A DNA stretch of 64,000 bases. It comes from Hymenopus coronatus (lineage: Eukaryota > Arthropoda > Insecta > Mantodea > Hymenopodidae). Under the pieces are notes generated by a model. The model was not told the origin of the DNA. It made no database searches and saw only the letters and a list, made by a program, of their open reading frames with translations. The stretch covers positions 72,481,196 to 72,545,195 of the forward strand of contig CM060884.1 in the NCBI GenBank assembly GCA_030762935.1, in the 5' to 3' direction. Shown piece by piece: positions 46,989 to 58,169 of the stretch (position 1 is the first letter of the stretch; every line of letters starts with the position of its first letter). The position numbers were made by a program, and so were the translations under genes.

Positions 46989-47540
46989 TTATTTATCTAC
47001 ATCAACTTTGTGCCCTTCAAAATAAACTCCCTCAGATATTGTACTCTTGTGCCAGCAGTTCTTACAATTTTGTAAGTAACAGTAGAACTCACTTTTTCTA
47101 ATGGTGTTCTGCTACTTCAGCGATTCTGTTTTTACCTCATCAATAGTGGCTAAACGACGTTCTTTCGTGTTCTGTTCAGCCTATGAAATAGAAAAAACTC
47201 GCAGGGGGCCTTGTCCGGCGAATAAGGTGGCCGAGGCAACATAACCATTCTCGTTTTTGCGACAAAATTATGAACAAGCGTTGCGGTGTGAGCAGGAGCA
47301 CTAATCTTGAGTGGTTTTGCGAAAATTCTGGTCTTTGTTCTTCGGATTACTTCATGCTAAGGGCGCATAACTTCTAGGTAGTATTCGTTATTGACTATAT
47401 AACAATTCCTTTGCATCTTTCATATTATAGTCAGCAACTGATGAGTTAGGTCGTCCAGGGTATTGTCGTCTTCGGAATCTTCTCGATCCCCTTTGAAACG
47501 TCCATGCCACTCTTACTCATAGTAGATTTGCTGAAAGCCA
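46989..47540 (-). pseudogene. mariner transposase relic, internally deleted
   Basis: On the minus strand, fragments of a mariner transposase can be read in order: a DNA-binding/linker part (EWHGRFKGDREDSEDDN, in broken frames), the catalytic-domain part AHTATLVHNFVAKTRMVMLP then RPPYSPDKAPCEFFLFHRLN, and the C-terminus ISEGVYFEGHKVDVDK with a stop at 46989-46991. The middle of the gene is missing and several frame breaks occur. It belongs to a different mariner lineage from the fold-back elements (PPYSPDKAPCEFF versus PPYSPDLAPSDF types). The terminal inverted repeats were not identified. A SINE follows directly at 47540. Confidence 0.8.
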
Positions 47541-47785
47541 GCCGGTCCACATGGCAGCGCTCGCCAAGGCGTCTCGCTTTGGTGCTTCATAGCGCAAGGG
47601 ATCGTGGGTTCGAGACCCGCCTTGGGCATGGGTGTTATATGTTTGGGTATATGTGTGTGTAAAACAGCAATTCAGGAATCATACAGTAAATAAAGTAAAA
47701 CAGTTAGGTAAATAAAAAAGTAGGGTATACAGCGCCGGAGCCTCGATCAGACCCGGAACTGCATTTAAATAAATAAATAAAAAGC
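47540..47785 (+). mobile_element. tRNA-derived SINE (family 3)
   Basis: Head gccggtccacatggcagcgc, B box GGTTCGAGACCCGCC at 47607, body gagcctcgatcagacccgga, tail (AAATA)n at about 47765-47782. A single copy was seen in the window. Confidence 0.75.
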
Positions 47786-47942
47786 CACAGCGAACATTAT
47801 CAACACTTTACTCCATTTTTCAAGCAAAATTTAATTGCTGAGCCTTCGAAAACACGTATAACCCTTTTAACTGTCAACAATAGACTAAGTATTTAAAACA
47901 GTTGAAAATAAAGATATACATTAGTAACACGCGTATCTACAA

Positions 47943-48325
47943 GATCAAAAAGTTCTTATGTGTTACACTCATATGAGTTTCTCTAGCTACTCTACAAACT
48001 TCTTACAAAAAATTACTCTTCCTTCTGTACAATGCTAATCGAGATAAACATTAACAGAATGTTCTTATTACTAAGTTCCTTATAAGTAGAAGGCAACTAA
48101 ACTTGGCTAAAGCGAAAGTCAAGTATTTTGAAAGCTATCGTTATGCAATTGTCATTGCAATTCGCTTCTTTTCTTGTCCAGGAATATAACAAAAGAAAAT
48201 TATAAGTACTTCACAATTGAAAGGAATATCTCGGAAACGGTTACCTCCATAACAAAAACGTAAAGGACATAAATTGTGTTTTTTGTTGAGATGTACATTT
48301 TTTTGTATAGTAAGTTTTTGTCTAT
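47943..48325 (+). repeat. Hairpin-ended repeat, diverged subfamily, 3' part missing
   Basis: From aagttcttatgtgttacactc to tagtaagtttttgtctat. Same subfamily as 16902. Confidence 0.85.
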
Positions 48326-48984
48326 TGGGGCGGTAACGGGGATACGGATTCCTATATCGGGTGCAGATTTTTGGGTATCAGGAGTGGTATGGATTTGTGG
48401 GTGCCCTATCTCAGGACTTTTACTAGCATGGAAACTCTTTTCAGGCATGGTAAGACACGAGTGCTTTATTCAATTAGTTCGGCCGTCGAACACACACGTA
48501 TTCCTCTTAAATTGTCCACTGTACAATATGCTTTACGCGCCAGCGACTTTTATTGCTTAGTACTTTTCATGCAGTGATATCGTCCGTACTCTGGTCTTAA
48601 TTAAAATACTATATCCCTCACAGCTCAAGTTAGCCTGTCCGGCTCCACCACGGACCCCAAGTATCACATCTTTGCTCTGGCGATGTTCTACGCCAAGTGT
48701 CTCAAAAAGTGTCGCCTGACCAGCGGGAGCATTGTTTTCTCTTTTCCTATTATGTTCCCCTTGGACAGTGTAATGACACCCCTTCGGATCAATGCTCTAC
48801 CCTAACGGTATACGGTGCTACCATCTCGTGACAACTCGGCTACTTATACGTGTTTGAAATCTTTGTTCTCTTCCCATTTTCATTGTACATGTATATTTCC
48901 CTTCTTGATATATTTTATATTATTGGCTATGATTTATCTTTCCCTTCTGAATAACTCTGCCCCGTGACAAGACATGTACTGCCT
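48326..48984. other. Unassigned spacer, mixed composition
   Basis: About 660 bp, GC-richer than average, interrupting a hairpin repeat (its end resumes at 48985). Probably an inserted element such as a solo LTR, but I cannot demonstrate terminal repeats. Confidence 0.4.
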
Positions 48985-49188
48985 CACTATCTCTTACGGT
49001 TTTTGAGCTATGCTGTGCACACACACAGGCAGACACATTCGGACCTATTTCTAGAAATGCTTTTTTTCGGGCTCAGGGGACCCCAGAACATACATTTCCA
49101 TTGAAATCTTGACATCGAATTTTTAGGTAGAATACACTATTTTATCTATCCACTTTGTACATTGTACATGCGGGCTAGAGAAGGTAAA
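48985..49188 (+). repeat. Hairpin-ended repeat, terminal part
   Basis: From tctcttacggtttttgagct to gggctagagaaggtaaaa. Confidence 0.88.
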
Positions 49189-49642
49189 AAGGTTCTGAAA
49201 GTCGTTGTTTAAAGCCCGCTAAATTGAAACATTCCCGTTATTTTTTGGTCACACCTCGCATAAGAGTGACAAATGTGAGTCCGTGGGCTTCAGGGGGAAG
49301 AATTTCATTTCTGTTCTTGCCAATAGGGACGTCTCGGATTCCGTCCATTCCCTATGCAATTATAACGCTAGAACGGTCACCTATCTATCTAATGTCCATA
49401 CTCGCTGATGCTTCGTTTAACAAGGAGGATGGGTCCGAAAGGAATCGCATACGTGTGGCCAATTTATTCATATAATACATTCATGTTTACTATCCTCTAT
49501 CATTAACTATTATTCCTTTAATAGGGCGATGATGGTTTAACCCTTTCTCTGCCAGCTACCATGCTATACTACTCCTGAAACAACCAAACTTTTTAAAATA
49601 AAGGTTTACAATCACCTCAATTTTGGAGCTGTAGAGTTAAGC
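49189..49642. other. Unassigned spacer
   Basis: No recognised exon or repeat; short open frames only. Confidence 0.5.
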
Positions 49643-51093
49643 ATTTTACTTTCTCTACGCGTACTATGTGTATAGTATATAGAGAAGATATTCCATTCCA
49701 CCCTAAAATTCGATACCAAGATTTCACTGGAAATAAAAGTTTTAGGGTCCCGTGTATACAAAAAAATCAGATGTGTTTCATTCACATGACTTTCTCTACA
49801 TCTCTGCAACAAACTATTATTAAAAAGCTTATGCTTCTATTTAGTTTATGGTAATTGAGAAACATTAGCAGAAATAGTCTTATTATTTGCTTCCTTGTAA
49901 GTAGAAGCAAAATAAAGGAGTACCATAGATTATCAGTTAAACAAAATTCAATAAAAACATCCAGAATAAAGAGGTCTTAAGACGCTATTCCCAAAAAAAT
50001 TCAAGATATGCATTTCATTTGGCATGTAAATATTTTAAATATAAGAACTTTTAATAAAACTCATTTGAGCCATTTTTGAGAAAATCAAAATTTTCGAAAT
50101 TTTTTCCATGTAATGAGCAGTTTGGGTTGGAGGGATTCTCTAAAAAGCTTCGTGTCGCATCCTTGGAAGATACCAAAGTTAAATACCAAGTTTGGTATCT
50201 AACGGTGTTTTCGTTTTTAAGCTATGCTGTCCACACACACACATACACACACATGGATCTTTTTCCTAAGATGGTTTCTTTGATATCAGGGGGAACCAAA
50301 ACATTTATTTCCGTAGAAATCTCGGTATTGAATTTTTGGGTGCAATAAAGAAAGTAAAAAGGGCATCTTTAGGAAAAAGATCCGCGCGCTTGCGCACGCG
50401 CGCGCGTGTGTGTGTTTGTGATCACGATAACTCAAAAAGAAAAGGTCGGTAAAATAACCAACTTGGTATTTTGAGTACCAGAAAGCAACCCAAAGATTGT
50501 GAGAAGAATCCTCCCAGTCCAAACTACTCTTTGCATGGAAACTTTCGAAAATGTGTTTATTTTCAAAAATGACTATCACGGATTTGGTTAAAATACCGTA
50601 GATTAAAGATATTTATAGGTTGAATAAATCGTATATCCTGAATTTTATGAGAATAACCTCTAAAGACGTCTTTATTCCGAATAAATATTTCTAAATTTTG
50701 CATAAGTTGTAAACCGTAAGAGATAGACGAAAATTTACTGCTCAAAAACGTAGATGACATCCAAATTTATGTCATATACCTTTTTTCGTGGAATTGGCCA
50801 TTTCTGAGATATTCTTTGTTACTTGATCCAGATTTAAAATACTCAATCTTATCTCACACGGAAATTAGTAAACTCCTAGTGCTGCACAGAAACGGATTTC
50901 AACCACATAGCAACCAATCTTTTAAAAGATTATTGACTATTGTTTCAACGCAATGTTTTCCTTCTACTTACAAGGGAGCAGTATTTAAGACGATTTCTGC
51001 TACCGCTTATCTCAATTATAATAAAGTACTCGTAGATCGAAGAATATGTTTTTAAACAATAATTTGTGTGAAAGTGATGCGAATGAAGCACGT
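49643..51093. repeat. Hairpin-ended repeat cluster, alternating orientation
   Basis: 49643-49762 minus fragment, 49763-50358 plus copy with an internal deletion after taccatagattat, 50359-51093 minus copy lacking its palindrome and carrying a (GC)-rich microsatellite gcgcttgcgcacgcgcgcgc. Confidence 0.88.
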
Positions 51094-51231
51094 CAGAATT
51101 TTTACAACGCCTCTTGATAGTTGTTTTATATTTCCATAGGATATGAAGAATATTATTTGAGTTCTCATGCATTTAAAATTTTCAATTAATAAATTTCGAC
51201 TTTTAAATTTGCAATTTCAACTTGGAGTTAA

Positions 51232-52225
51232 TTTCTACATTCTCTACCAGCAGATATGTCCATGAAATGTACATACTAGTTAGAGAAGTCCATCCAAAAA
51301 ATTATGTATCGAGATTTTCCCAGAAATAAATTGTTTGAGGCCCGGTAAATTGAAAAGAAGTCCAAATTTGTTTTTTAAACTCAGTCTTTCAAGGATGCGA
51401 CATGATTATTTTCAAGAAAATCCTCTACCTCAAACTACGCTTTACATGGAAAAAATGTTAAAACTTTGTTTTTCTCAAAAAAGGCCAATGATTTTAATTA
51501 AAATACAGTATGTTAAAGCTGTTTACATGAAAAATGAAATTTATGTTCTGAATTTTATATTTTTTGTCATTTATGTTTTTCGTTAAAACGTTTCAGACAT
51601 TTTTTTCATTATTGGTTTCAACTTTTAATTACTGAAATCTTCCTCAAACGGGAATTCGTCTTTAGTTTCATCTATCCTTTGGTTTAATTCTGTCCAAAGA
51701 GAAAAGAATTGCAATGTCTTAACATAACGATCATCTTTTAAAGGATCTGATTATTGCTTACTTAGTGTACTCCCTTATTTCCCTCCTACTTACAAGAAAG
51801 CAAGAAATAAAATCAAGTCTGCTAATGTTTAGTTCAATTAATATGAAGTAGATAAAAGAATTATATTTTGTAAGAATAGTTTGTATATGGAACAGCTAGA
51901 GAAACTTATATGAATGGAACAAATGAGATTAATTTTTTTTTTAAGATTTTCGAGATTTTCTCTGTTATTGGTTTCAGATTTAAAATACTTGAACTTTTCT
52001 CACTCCACATGCTCTTCAGTTTTATATCTCTTTTATTTATTCCTGTCTAAGAAAGAAATCCAAATTTCTTTGACAACTATTGTATTTGCATGCTGTATTC
52101 CTTTTGTTTCCTTCTACTTCTGATGATTTCAATTAGCATGGTATAGATAAAAGAACAACCTTATGTAAGAATAGTCTTTTGTATCACAGATAGAGAAAAT
52201 CATGGGAATGTAACACATTAAATTT
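51232..52225 (-). repeat. Two diverged hairpin-ended repeats
   Basis: 51232-51930 with an altered palindrome (gatatgtccatgaaatgtac), and 51938-52225 with only the outer third. Confidence 0.82.
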
Positions 52226-52255
52226 TTAAAACACACCCTGGAAATTAGCATAATA

Positions 52256-52936
52256 CACCAGGGCCGTTTTTTCAACCTCCGATAGGCTATAAATAAAAGA
52301 CAAGCTCATAGAAAAGGATTATTTTATTACTAAAAGTTTTGTTCACTTATGGTTACTTTTCAACATAAACACCGAAAAGATTGAGACATTTATCGTACCT
52401 GTGCACAATCTTTGCAATACCCGCTTCAAAAAATGTTGCCGCCAATGATTTCAAATGAGCATTGACGTTGTTTTGAAGATCATTGTACTTTACGACGTTT
52501 GCGCAGAGCCATTCAAAACAAACGAAGAGGAATGCTGACTTCAGGAATTATGTCGTCCACACACTGCTGGCACAACCCATCGGCTCCTTGAACAATTTCA
52601 ATGGGATATTTTCGATCATCCGCCGTACAGTTCTGACCTGGCACCCAGCGACCTTCACCTTTTCCCTGAACTGAAGACGTGGCTAGATGGGCAGCCTTTT
52701 CAAACCAAAAGAACTTCAAAACAACGTCAATGTTCATTTGAAATCATTGGCGGCAACAATTTTTGAAGCGGGTATTGCAAAGATTGTGCACAGGTACGAT
52801 AAATATCTCAAAGTTTTTGGAGATTATGTTGAAAAGTAACCACTGGTGTAGAAAACTTTTAGTAATAAAATAATTGTTTTCTATGATCTTGTCTTTTATT
52901 TAAAGCCTATTGGAGGTTGAAAAAAAACGGCCCTCG
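52256..52936 (+). mobile_element. mariner-derived fold-back element, copy 3
   Basis: 681 bp between TA dinucleotides (52254-55, 52937-38). Both terminal arms match copy 1, but the single-copy centre is inverted relative to copies 1, 2 and 4: the transposase remnant (ATTTTCGATCATCCGCC, i.e. IFDHPP, and the LKTWL region) reads on the plus strand. Because the ends are symmetric this is simply the element in the other orientation. Part of a hairpin-repeat tail occurs on both sides (52146-52218 and 52938-53015). Confidence 0.82.
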
Positions 52937-52937
52937 T

Positions 52938-53895
52938 AGACAAAAGAACAACCTCGTGTAAGAATAGTGTTTTCTATAACAGATAAAGAAAATCGTGGGA
53001 ATGGTATAAAACATGATATTTTTACTTCTTCTACACGTACTATGTATATACTGTACAGAGAAGGTATTGCACGCCACCCAAAAATTCGATACGGAGATTT
53101 CACCGGAAATATATGTTTTAGGGTTCCCTGTATCAAAAAAATAAAAAGACTACTTTCAGAAAAAGGTGCGTGTGTGTGTTTCCGTGTGTCTGTGTGACTG
53201 TGAGCACGATAACTGAAAAACGAGAAGTCGGTAAAATACCAAACTTGGTATTTAGGTCCAGTGTCTTCCAGGAATGAGACACAAAGATTTGGACAAAAAT
53301 CCCCCAACCCCCAACTACCCTTTAAATGGAACTTTTTTTCGAAAATATTGATTTTCTCAAAAATGATTCTAACGATTTTGATTAAAATATCGTATATTGA
53401 AGATATTTACCTGGCAAATAAGATGTATGTCTTGAATAGCATCTGAAGACTACTTCACTCTGGATGAATTTTACGGAATTTTGCATAACTGCTAAACCAT
53501 TAGAAATGGATAAAAACTTACAACACAAAAATGCACAGCACGTTAAAACACACAATTTATGTTGTATACATCTTTTTCGTGGAGTTGATCTTTTTTGAGA
53601 TATTTCTTGTTTTTGGTTTCAGCTGTGAAAAACTATACTTTTATCATACAGGAATTTCTCAACTCCTGTCCATACAAACAAAGGAATTCAGTCACATAGC
53701 AATCAACCTTCGACTATCACTTTAACCTATGGTACTCCCTTATTTCACTTCTACTTACAAGGAAGCAAGAAATAAGACTATTTCTGCTAATTTTTTCTTG
53801 ATTACCATGAAGTAAATAGAAGCATAAGCTTTTTAACAATAATTTGCTGCACAGATGTAGAGAAATTTATGTGAATGGAACACATCAGATTTTTA
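52938..53895 (-). repeat. Hairpin-ended repeat tail and full copy
   Basis: 52938-53015 is a tail that also occurs to the left of the third mariner fold-back. 53018-53895 is complete, with palindrome cacgtactatgtatatactg. Confidence 0.9.
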
Positions 53896-54225
53896 TAAAA
53901 CACCCTGGAAAGTGCTGGTGGTTAAGGGAATAAAGTAAAGCAGAATACCTAGGCTCTACGAATGCTAAGTTATGTAAAACATTTGAGAACACCAAACAGC
54001 GCTCGCTGTGTAGGTGTCGAGAGACAGAATGATGCAAATGAACCAAGAACACGATCCCTTTGCTTCTGTTGCCCCGTAACGGAAAAGCAAATAATTCAAT
54101 TATTCGTGACTTATAACTCTCCTCGCTTATTGTTATGAGCCCTCTGGCGCAAGTGCCAATTAAAATCATTGGAATACTGCCAGCAAAATACAGATATTCT
54201 ATTAGAACAAAAGATATTCATTTTT
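53896..54225. other. Unassigned spacer
   Basis: Starts with ataaaacaccctggaaa, similar to 52226-52244; nothing else recognised. Confidence 0.5.
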
Positions 54226-56000
54226 ATTATTTTCTCTACACGTATTATGTACATAGTGTATAAGAAGGTATTGCATTCCACTCAATAATTTGATACAGTT
54301 ATTTCACTGGAAATACACGAATTAGGGTCCGCTGTATCCAAATAAAGCATTTTTATAAAAACGTACATATGTGCCTGTGAACACGATAACTCAAAAACGA
54401 AAAGTTGGTAAAATGCCAAACTTGGTATTTAAGTTTAGTATCTTCCAGGAATGCGACCCAAAGATTTCAAGAAAAATGCCCTTACCCCAAACCACTATTT
54501 ACGTAGAACCTTTTTCGAAAATTTTGAAGTATATATAACGATATTTACCTGATAAATTAAATGAATGACTGCGTCGTGGTCGAGTGGTCAGCGAGCTGAC
54601 TTCCCGCCCGGAGGTCCCGGGTTCGATTCCCGGCGAGTGGAGAATTTTTCTTTAACCAGAATTAATCCCTATCTCCCACAAGTCAGTAAAAGTATAAATA
54701 TGAGAATGTATGTGTGTTTGAAGAAAAAAAGTCTAATTTGTACCATTCACATGACTTTCTCTATATCCCTGCATCAAATTATTCTTAAAAATCTTATACT
54801 TCTATTTACTTCATGCTAATCAGTAAAACATTAACAGAAATAGGCTTATTACTTGCTTCCTTGTAAGTAGAGGTGAAATAAGGGAGTACCATAGGTTAAA
54901 GTGATAATCAAAAGCTAGTTGCTATGTCACTGAAGTTCCTTTGTTTGTATGGACAGCAGTTTTTCATAGCAGAAACCAAAAACAAGGAATGTCTCAAAAA
55001 CGGCCAACTCCACGAAAAAAATGCATATAACATAAATTGTGTGTTTTAATGTGCTCTACAGTTATTGTGCAGTAAGTTTTTGTCCATCTCTTATGGTTTA
55101 GCAGCTATTCAAAATTCCGTAAAGTTCATCCAGAATAATCTACTCTTCAGAGGCTATTCCCAGAAAGTTCAAGATGGGCATTTTATTTGCCAGGTAAATG
55201 TCTTTTATACATGATATTTTAATCAAAATTGCTAGAACCATTTTTGTGAAAATCGAAATTTTTGAAAAAAGTTCCATGTAAAGGGTAGTTTGGGGTGGGG
55301 GGATTTTTCTCAAAACTTTCGTGTCGCATCCTTAGAAGATACTAAGCTTAAATACCACGTTTGGTATTTTACTGACTTTTCGTTTTTGAGTTATCGTGTT
55401 CAGACACACGGACACACACGGACCTTTTTCTGAAAATACTTTTATTGGATACAGGGGACCCTAAAACATATATTTCCGGAGTGCAGTACCTTCTCTATAC
55501 ATGAAGTAAATAGAAGCATAAGGTTTTCAACAATAATTTATTGCAGAGTTGTAGAGAAAGTCATGTGAATGGAACACATCAAATTTTTGTGTATTTGGTT
55601 TTGTCTGTCTCTTACCAGTTATCCAAAACTCATAAAAGCTCATCCAGAATAAAGAAGTCTTTTGAGGCTATTTCCCATAAAATTCAAAACTAAAATACAA
55701 TATGTTTAAGGAAATGTATACCTGGAGTTTCAGCCTCTGAAGACCTATTCAGTTTGTATAACTGGTAAACGTAACAGATACACAAAAGCTTAGTATACAA
55801 AAATGTAGATTTCCACACGATTTTTGTCATATAATTTTTTTTTTTTTTTTGTATTCTGGATATTCCTTGTAATTGATATTAGTTTTAACATACTTTTCTC
55901 CTAAGGAGTTTTTCAACTCCTGGCAATGCAAAGATATGAATTTCAATCACATAGCAACCAGTGTTTAAAATATTTGACTGTCGCTTTAGCCTACAGTGAG
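54226..56000. repeat. Hairpin-ended repeat mosaic
   Basis: 54226-54566 minus (ends at a SINE), 54726-55497 plus, 55498-55590 minus tail, 55591-55690 plus fragment, 55691-56000 minus fragment. Orientation changes four times in 1.8 kb. Confidence 0.85.
54568..54722 (+). mobile_element. tRNA-like SINE (family 4)
   Basis: GTGGTCGAGTGGTCAGCGAG resembles an A box with a serine/leucine-type D arm, and GGTTCGATTCCCGGCGAG (54620) is a good B box. A short unrelated tail ends in gaagaaaaaaag. It lies between two oppositely oriented hairpin repeats. An authentic tRNA is unlikely, because no clean acceptor stem closes it. Confidence 0.65.
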
Positions 56001-56236
56001 TTCAAATGGGATAAGGTTTGAGCGGCACCAGGCCGGCAGTCATTCGGAGTGCTGCTGTGTTGACATATTGCATTCCCGCTTGTCTGGGGAGTATCGCGCT
56101 AAGTGATTCCCTCTCATAAATACTACTTGAGGTTAGACAAAATATTCAAATTTTGCAAAAAATAATTCACGAGGAACATAGGGAGTAATAATTCAAAATC
56201 TTCTCGGACTTCTAACCAGGTAAAAACTTGGCTTGA

Positions 56237-56279
56237 CACCAACGTTTCGAAGAAGTGCATCTTCCTCGTCTTCAGGGTG
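56237..56279 (-). ncRNA. Hammerhead-ribozyme-like motif (left arm)
   Basis: On the minus strand: CACC, CUGAAGA, a 7 bp stem GAGGAAG/CUUCUUC with loop AUGCA, GAAACGUU, GGUG. CACC/GGUG would form stem I and ACGU a self-complementary stem III that needs dimerisation. One extra C lies between CUGAAGA and stem II, which is not canonical. Confidence 0.5.
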
Positions 56280-56451
56280 AACTGATGGATTGAGCTTGCG
56301 GAGACTGGTATTTATAAGAGCTGGAATGAAGCTAACATCTGATTGGTTCGCGTGATATTATGGCCTGGTATTTAAGATGACTTCGGGCGACTAGTTCCTG
56401 CTCCTGGCTCCTGGCTCCAGTTAACACATGACGACTTTGCTTCGAGATGCC

Positions 56452-57393
56452 GAAGAGGAAGCAACAACGCAGACCAGCAGCTCCTACAGCAGCCACTGCT
56501 TCACCGGCAGCCAACACTACATAGCCGCCACAGCTGAGCTCCACGCCGCCGCCGCCCCGGTACAGTGCCGTGGTTAGGGGTTCCCTCGGGATCTCTCCAC
56601 CCGGCACCCCCTCGCCGCTGCACAATCTAGATGGCCTTCATGTTCGAGGGCCACTAGAATTATCTGTGACCGGGGCCCGACACCACTAGTTAGGGTGGAG
56701 CTACAGGACCGATCAGACCTGGAGGCTGCCTTGGCGTCAGGGTTGCCCTTATTAGGGCGACTTCTGCACGTTGAGGCAAGCAGACAGGAAAGACACCGGC
56801 CCTGCCGTCGCTGCTGTGCCTACGGGCACAGCCAAGAAGACTGCTTTTCGCCGCCGAAGTGCCACTACTGTGGCACCAACGCATACACTTCGGAGTGCAC
56901 TGGGCACGACCTCCGCCGCCGTCGCCGGTTCTGTGCCACCTGTGGTGGTACGGGAAATTTCACCGGGAAAGCCCAGTGCCCCAGCTACCCAAAGAGCAGG
57001 CACTCATCGCCTAAACCAGCCCGGACACCATCATCTACACAACCATCTCCGCAGACTGAACAACCAACACCAACCATCCTGCAGCAGGAAATCCAGGGCC
57101 TAAATGAGGCCATTCAGGACCTCCACGCGGAGGTCCTGATTCTTACGGCTAAGCTGACGGCCTTGGAGGACAGGCTTCAGGAACAGGACAGCACCACTTC
57201 ACACACAGAACTTCACCAAGCAATAGCAACAGCAGTCACCGATATCCGATTCATCTTCAGGGAGGAGGTGAGAGCTCTACTGGAGAAGTCGGCACCTCAA
57301 ACTTCCAAGTTCAACATCCAAAGTAGACGCCAAGGGCTTAGGCTCGAAAACGTCCCAGGATACGACTGGCTCAACAGAGTCAACCAGCACTAA
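56452..57393 (+). pseudogene. gag-like ORF1 with CCHC zinc knuckles
   Basis: An ATG near 56452 opens a basic, Pro/Ala-rich stretch (MPKRKQQRRPAAPTAATA) that hits a TAG and then changes frame; the main open part runs 56683-57393. It encodes PLVRVELQDRSDLEAALASG, LPLLGRLLHVEAS, then zinc-knuckle sequence CRRCCAYGHSQEDCFSPPKC, HYCGTNAYTSECT and FCATCGGTGNFTGKAQC. A Pro/Thr/Gln-rich linker, a coiled-coil-like segment (LNEAIQDLHAEVLILTAKL) and a stop after VNQH follow. This layout matches the gag-like RNA-binding ORF1 protein of Jockey/I-type non-LTR retrotransposons. Base composition is far more GC-rich than the surroundings. No ORF2 follows. Confidence 0.75.
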
Positions 57394-57686
57394 CTCCATC
57401 CTTCACCCTAGAATTCCTTCATTCCTCTCCCCGAATACTCCGCGGTGGCAGTCTGGGCCTCGGTCAAGTCTGTCTCCAGGTCCTCATTTCACCCCTCTGA
57501 CTACACCCTGCAGTCAGTTATATTATCGCCTTGAATCCGCGGGTGCAATCATGCGGTACCGCCTCTCCTTTCTTCCTTCTAATACCGGTGGAGGGGGTTT
57601 TTTAGTCGGTATGCCCACATGGGAGACCCCGACACTCCGGGCTTGCCCGGGTTAGTCCATAAGGTGGATTTTTCCCCTCCACTCGA

Positions 57687-57720
<34 letters not shown>

Positions 57721-57774
57721 ACACATGACCATAATATCACGCGAACCAATCAGAAGTTAGCTTCATTCCAGCTC

Positions 57775-57783
57775 TTATAAATA
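57775..57783 (+). promoter_or_regulatory. TATA-box-like site in right arm
   Basis: TTATAAATA lies about 30 bp upstream of the start of the hammerhead-like block. The inverted arm has the mirror copy near 56309-56317. A second TATTTAAG lies inside at about 56369, before the gag-like ORF. Confidence 0.45.
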
Positions 57784-57812
57784 CCAGTCTCCGCAAGCTC
57801 AATCCATCAGTT

Positions 57813-57855
57813 CACCCTGAAGACGAGGAAGATGCACTTCTTCGAAACGTTGGTG
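57813..57855 (+). ncRNA. Hammerhead-ribozyme-like motif (right arm)
   Basis: Identical in core and stems to the left-arm copy: CACC at 57813-57816, CUGAAGA at 57817-57823, GAAACGUU at 57844-57851, GGUG at 57852-57855. It lies about 30 bp downstream of TTATAAATA (57775-57783), where a transcript start would place it at the RNA 5' end. Confidence 0.5.
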
Positions 57856-58169
57856 TCAAGCCAAGTTTTTACCTGGTTAGAAGCCCGAGAAGATTTTGAA
57901 TTAATACGTCGACAGGAAAGCTTCAGTTCTTATTTTATAGGGAGTAATGTTCGTAGCAGAACCATAAAAACCACGGATTTTTAGCTCAAATAATTTTCAT
58001 AATACCCATGAATAAACATTATGTTGCCAGGCAGATTTGTATGCTCAGTGTGCGAGTGAGAGGGAAACATTAAAAAGAGTGCAGGTTGTTACCTGGCAAC
58101 GCAGAGCACTATAACGTATCTCATTCGCTGCAGAGTAGAACTCTTCCCATTTGAAAACCATTATAGAGA

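Larger units (their letters stand above)
56184..57941 (+). mobile_element. Inverted-terminal-repeat retroelement with hammerhead-like motif and gag-like ORF
   Basis: A 1.75 kb insertion is flanked by a direct repeat ATAGGGAGTAAT (left at about 56178-56190, right at about 57935-57947). Two ~180 bp arms, 56187-56364 (minus sense) and 57728-57908 (plus sense), are inverted copies. Each contains TTATAAATA and, about 30 bp downstream, a hammerhead-ribozyme-like block. Between them lie a gag-like ORF, a GC-rich 3' region and (A)27 at 57692-57719. After the right arm comes a unique tail to TTATTTTAT. Inverted pseudo-LTRs, hammerhead motifs and variable target duplications are known from Penelope-like elements, but no reverse transcriptase or GIY-YIG endonuclease is present, so it would be non-autonomous. 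The gag-like part looks LINE/Jockey-type. A LINE segment captured by a Penelope-like element is my preferred reading. Confidence 0.7.

Noticed and set aside
47540..47640. tRNA gene with gtgggttcgagacccgcc
   Set aside because: Good B box but an extended body and (AAATA)n tail make it a SINE.
48276..48560. Open frame with hydrophobic stretch near 48300-48560
   Set aside because: It begins inside a hairpin repeat and crosses into unrelated sequence, so it is a chance fusion.
50076..50348. Recurring short ORFs reading FSFLSYAVHTHTHTH and similar
   Set aside because: The same non-conserved frame appears in dozens of hairpin-repeat copies with stops and frameshifts; no selection for coding is visible.
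54568..54722. Possible functional tRNA gene
   Set aside because: A- and B-box-like parts are present, but the acceptor stem does not close and a SINE-like tail follows.
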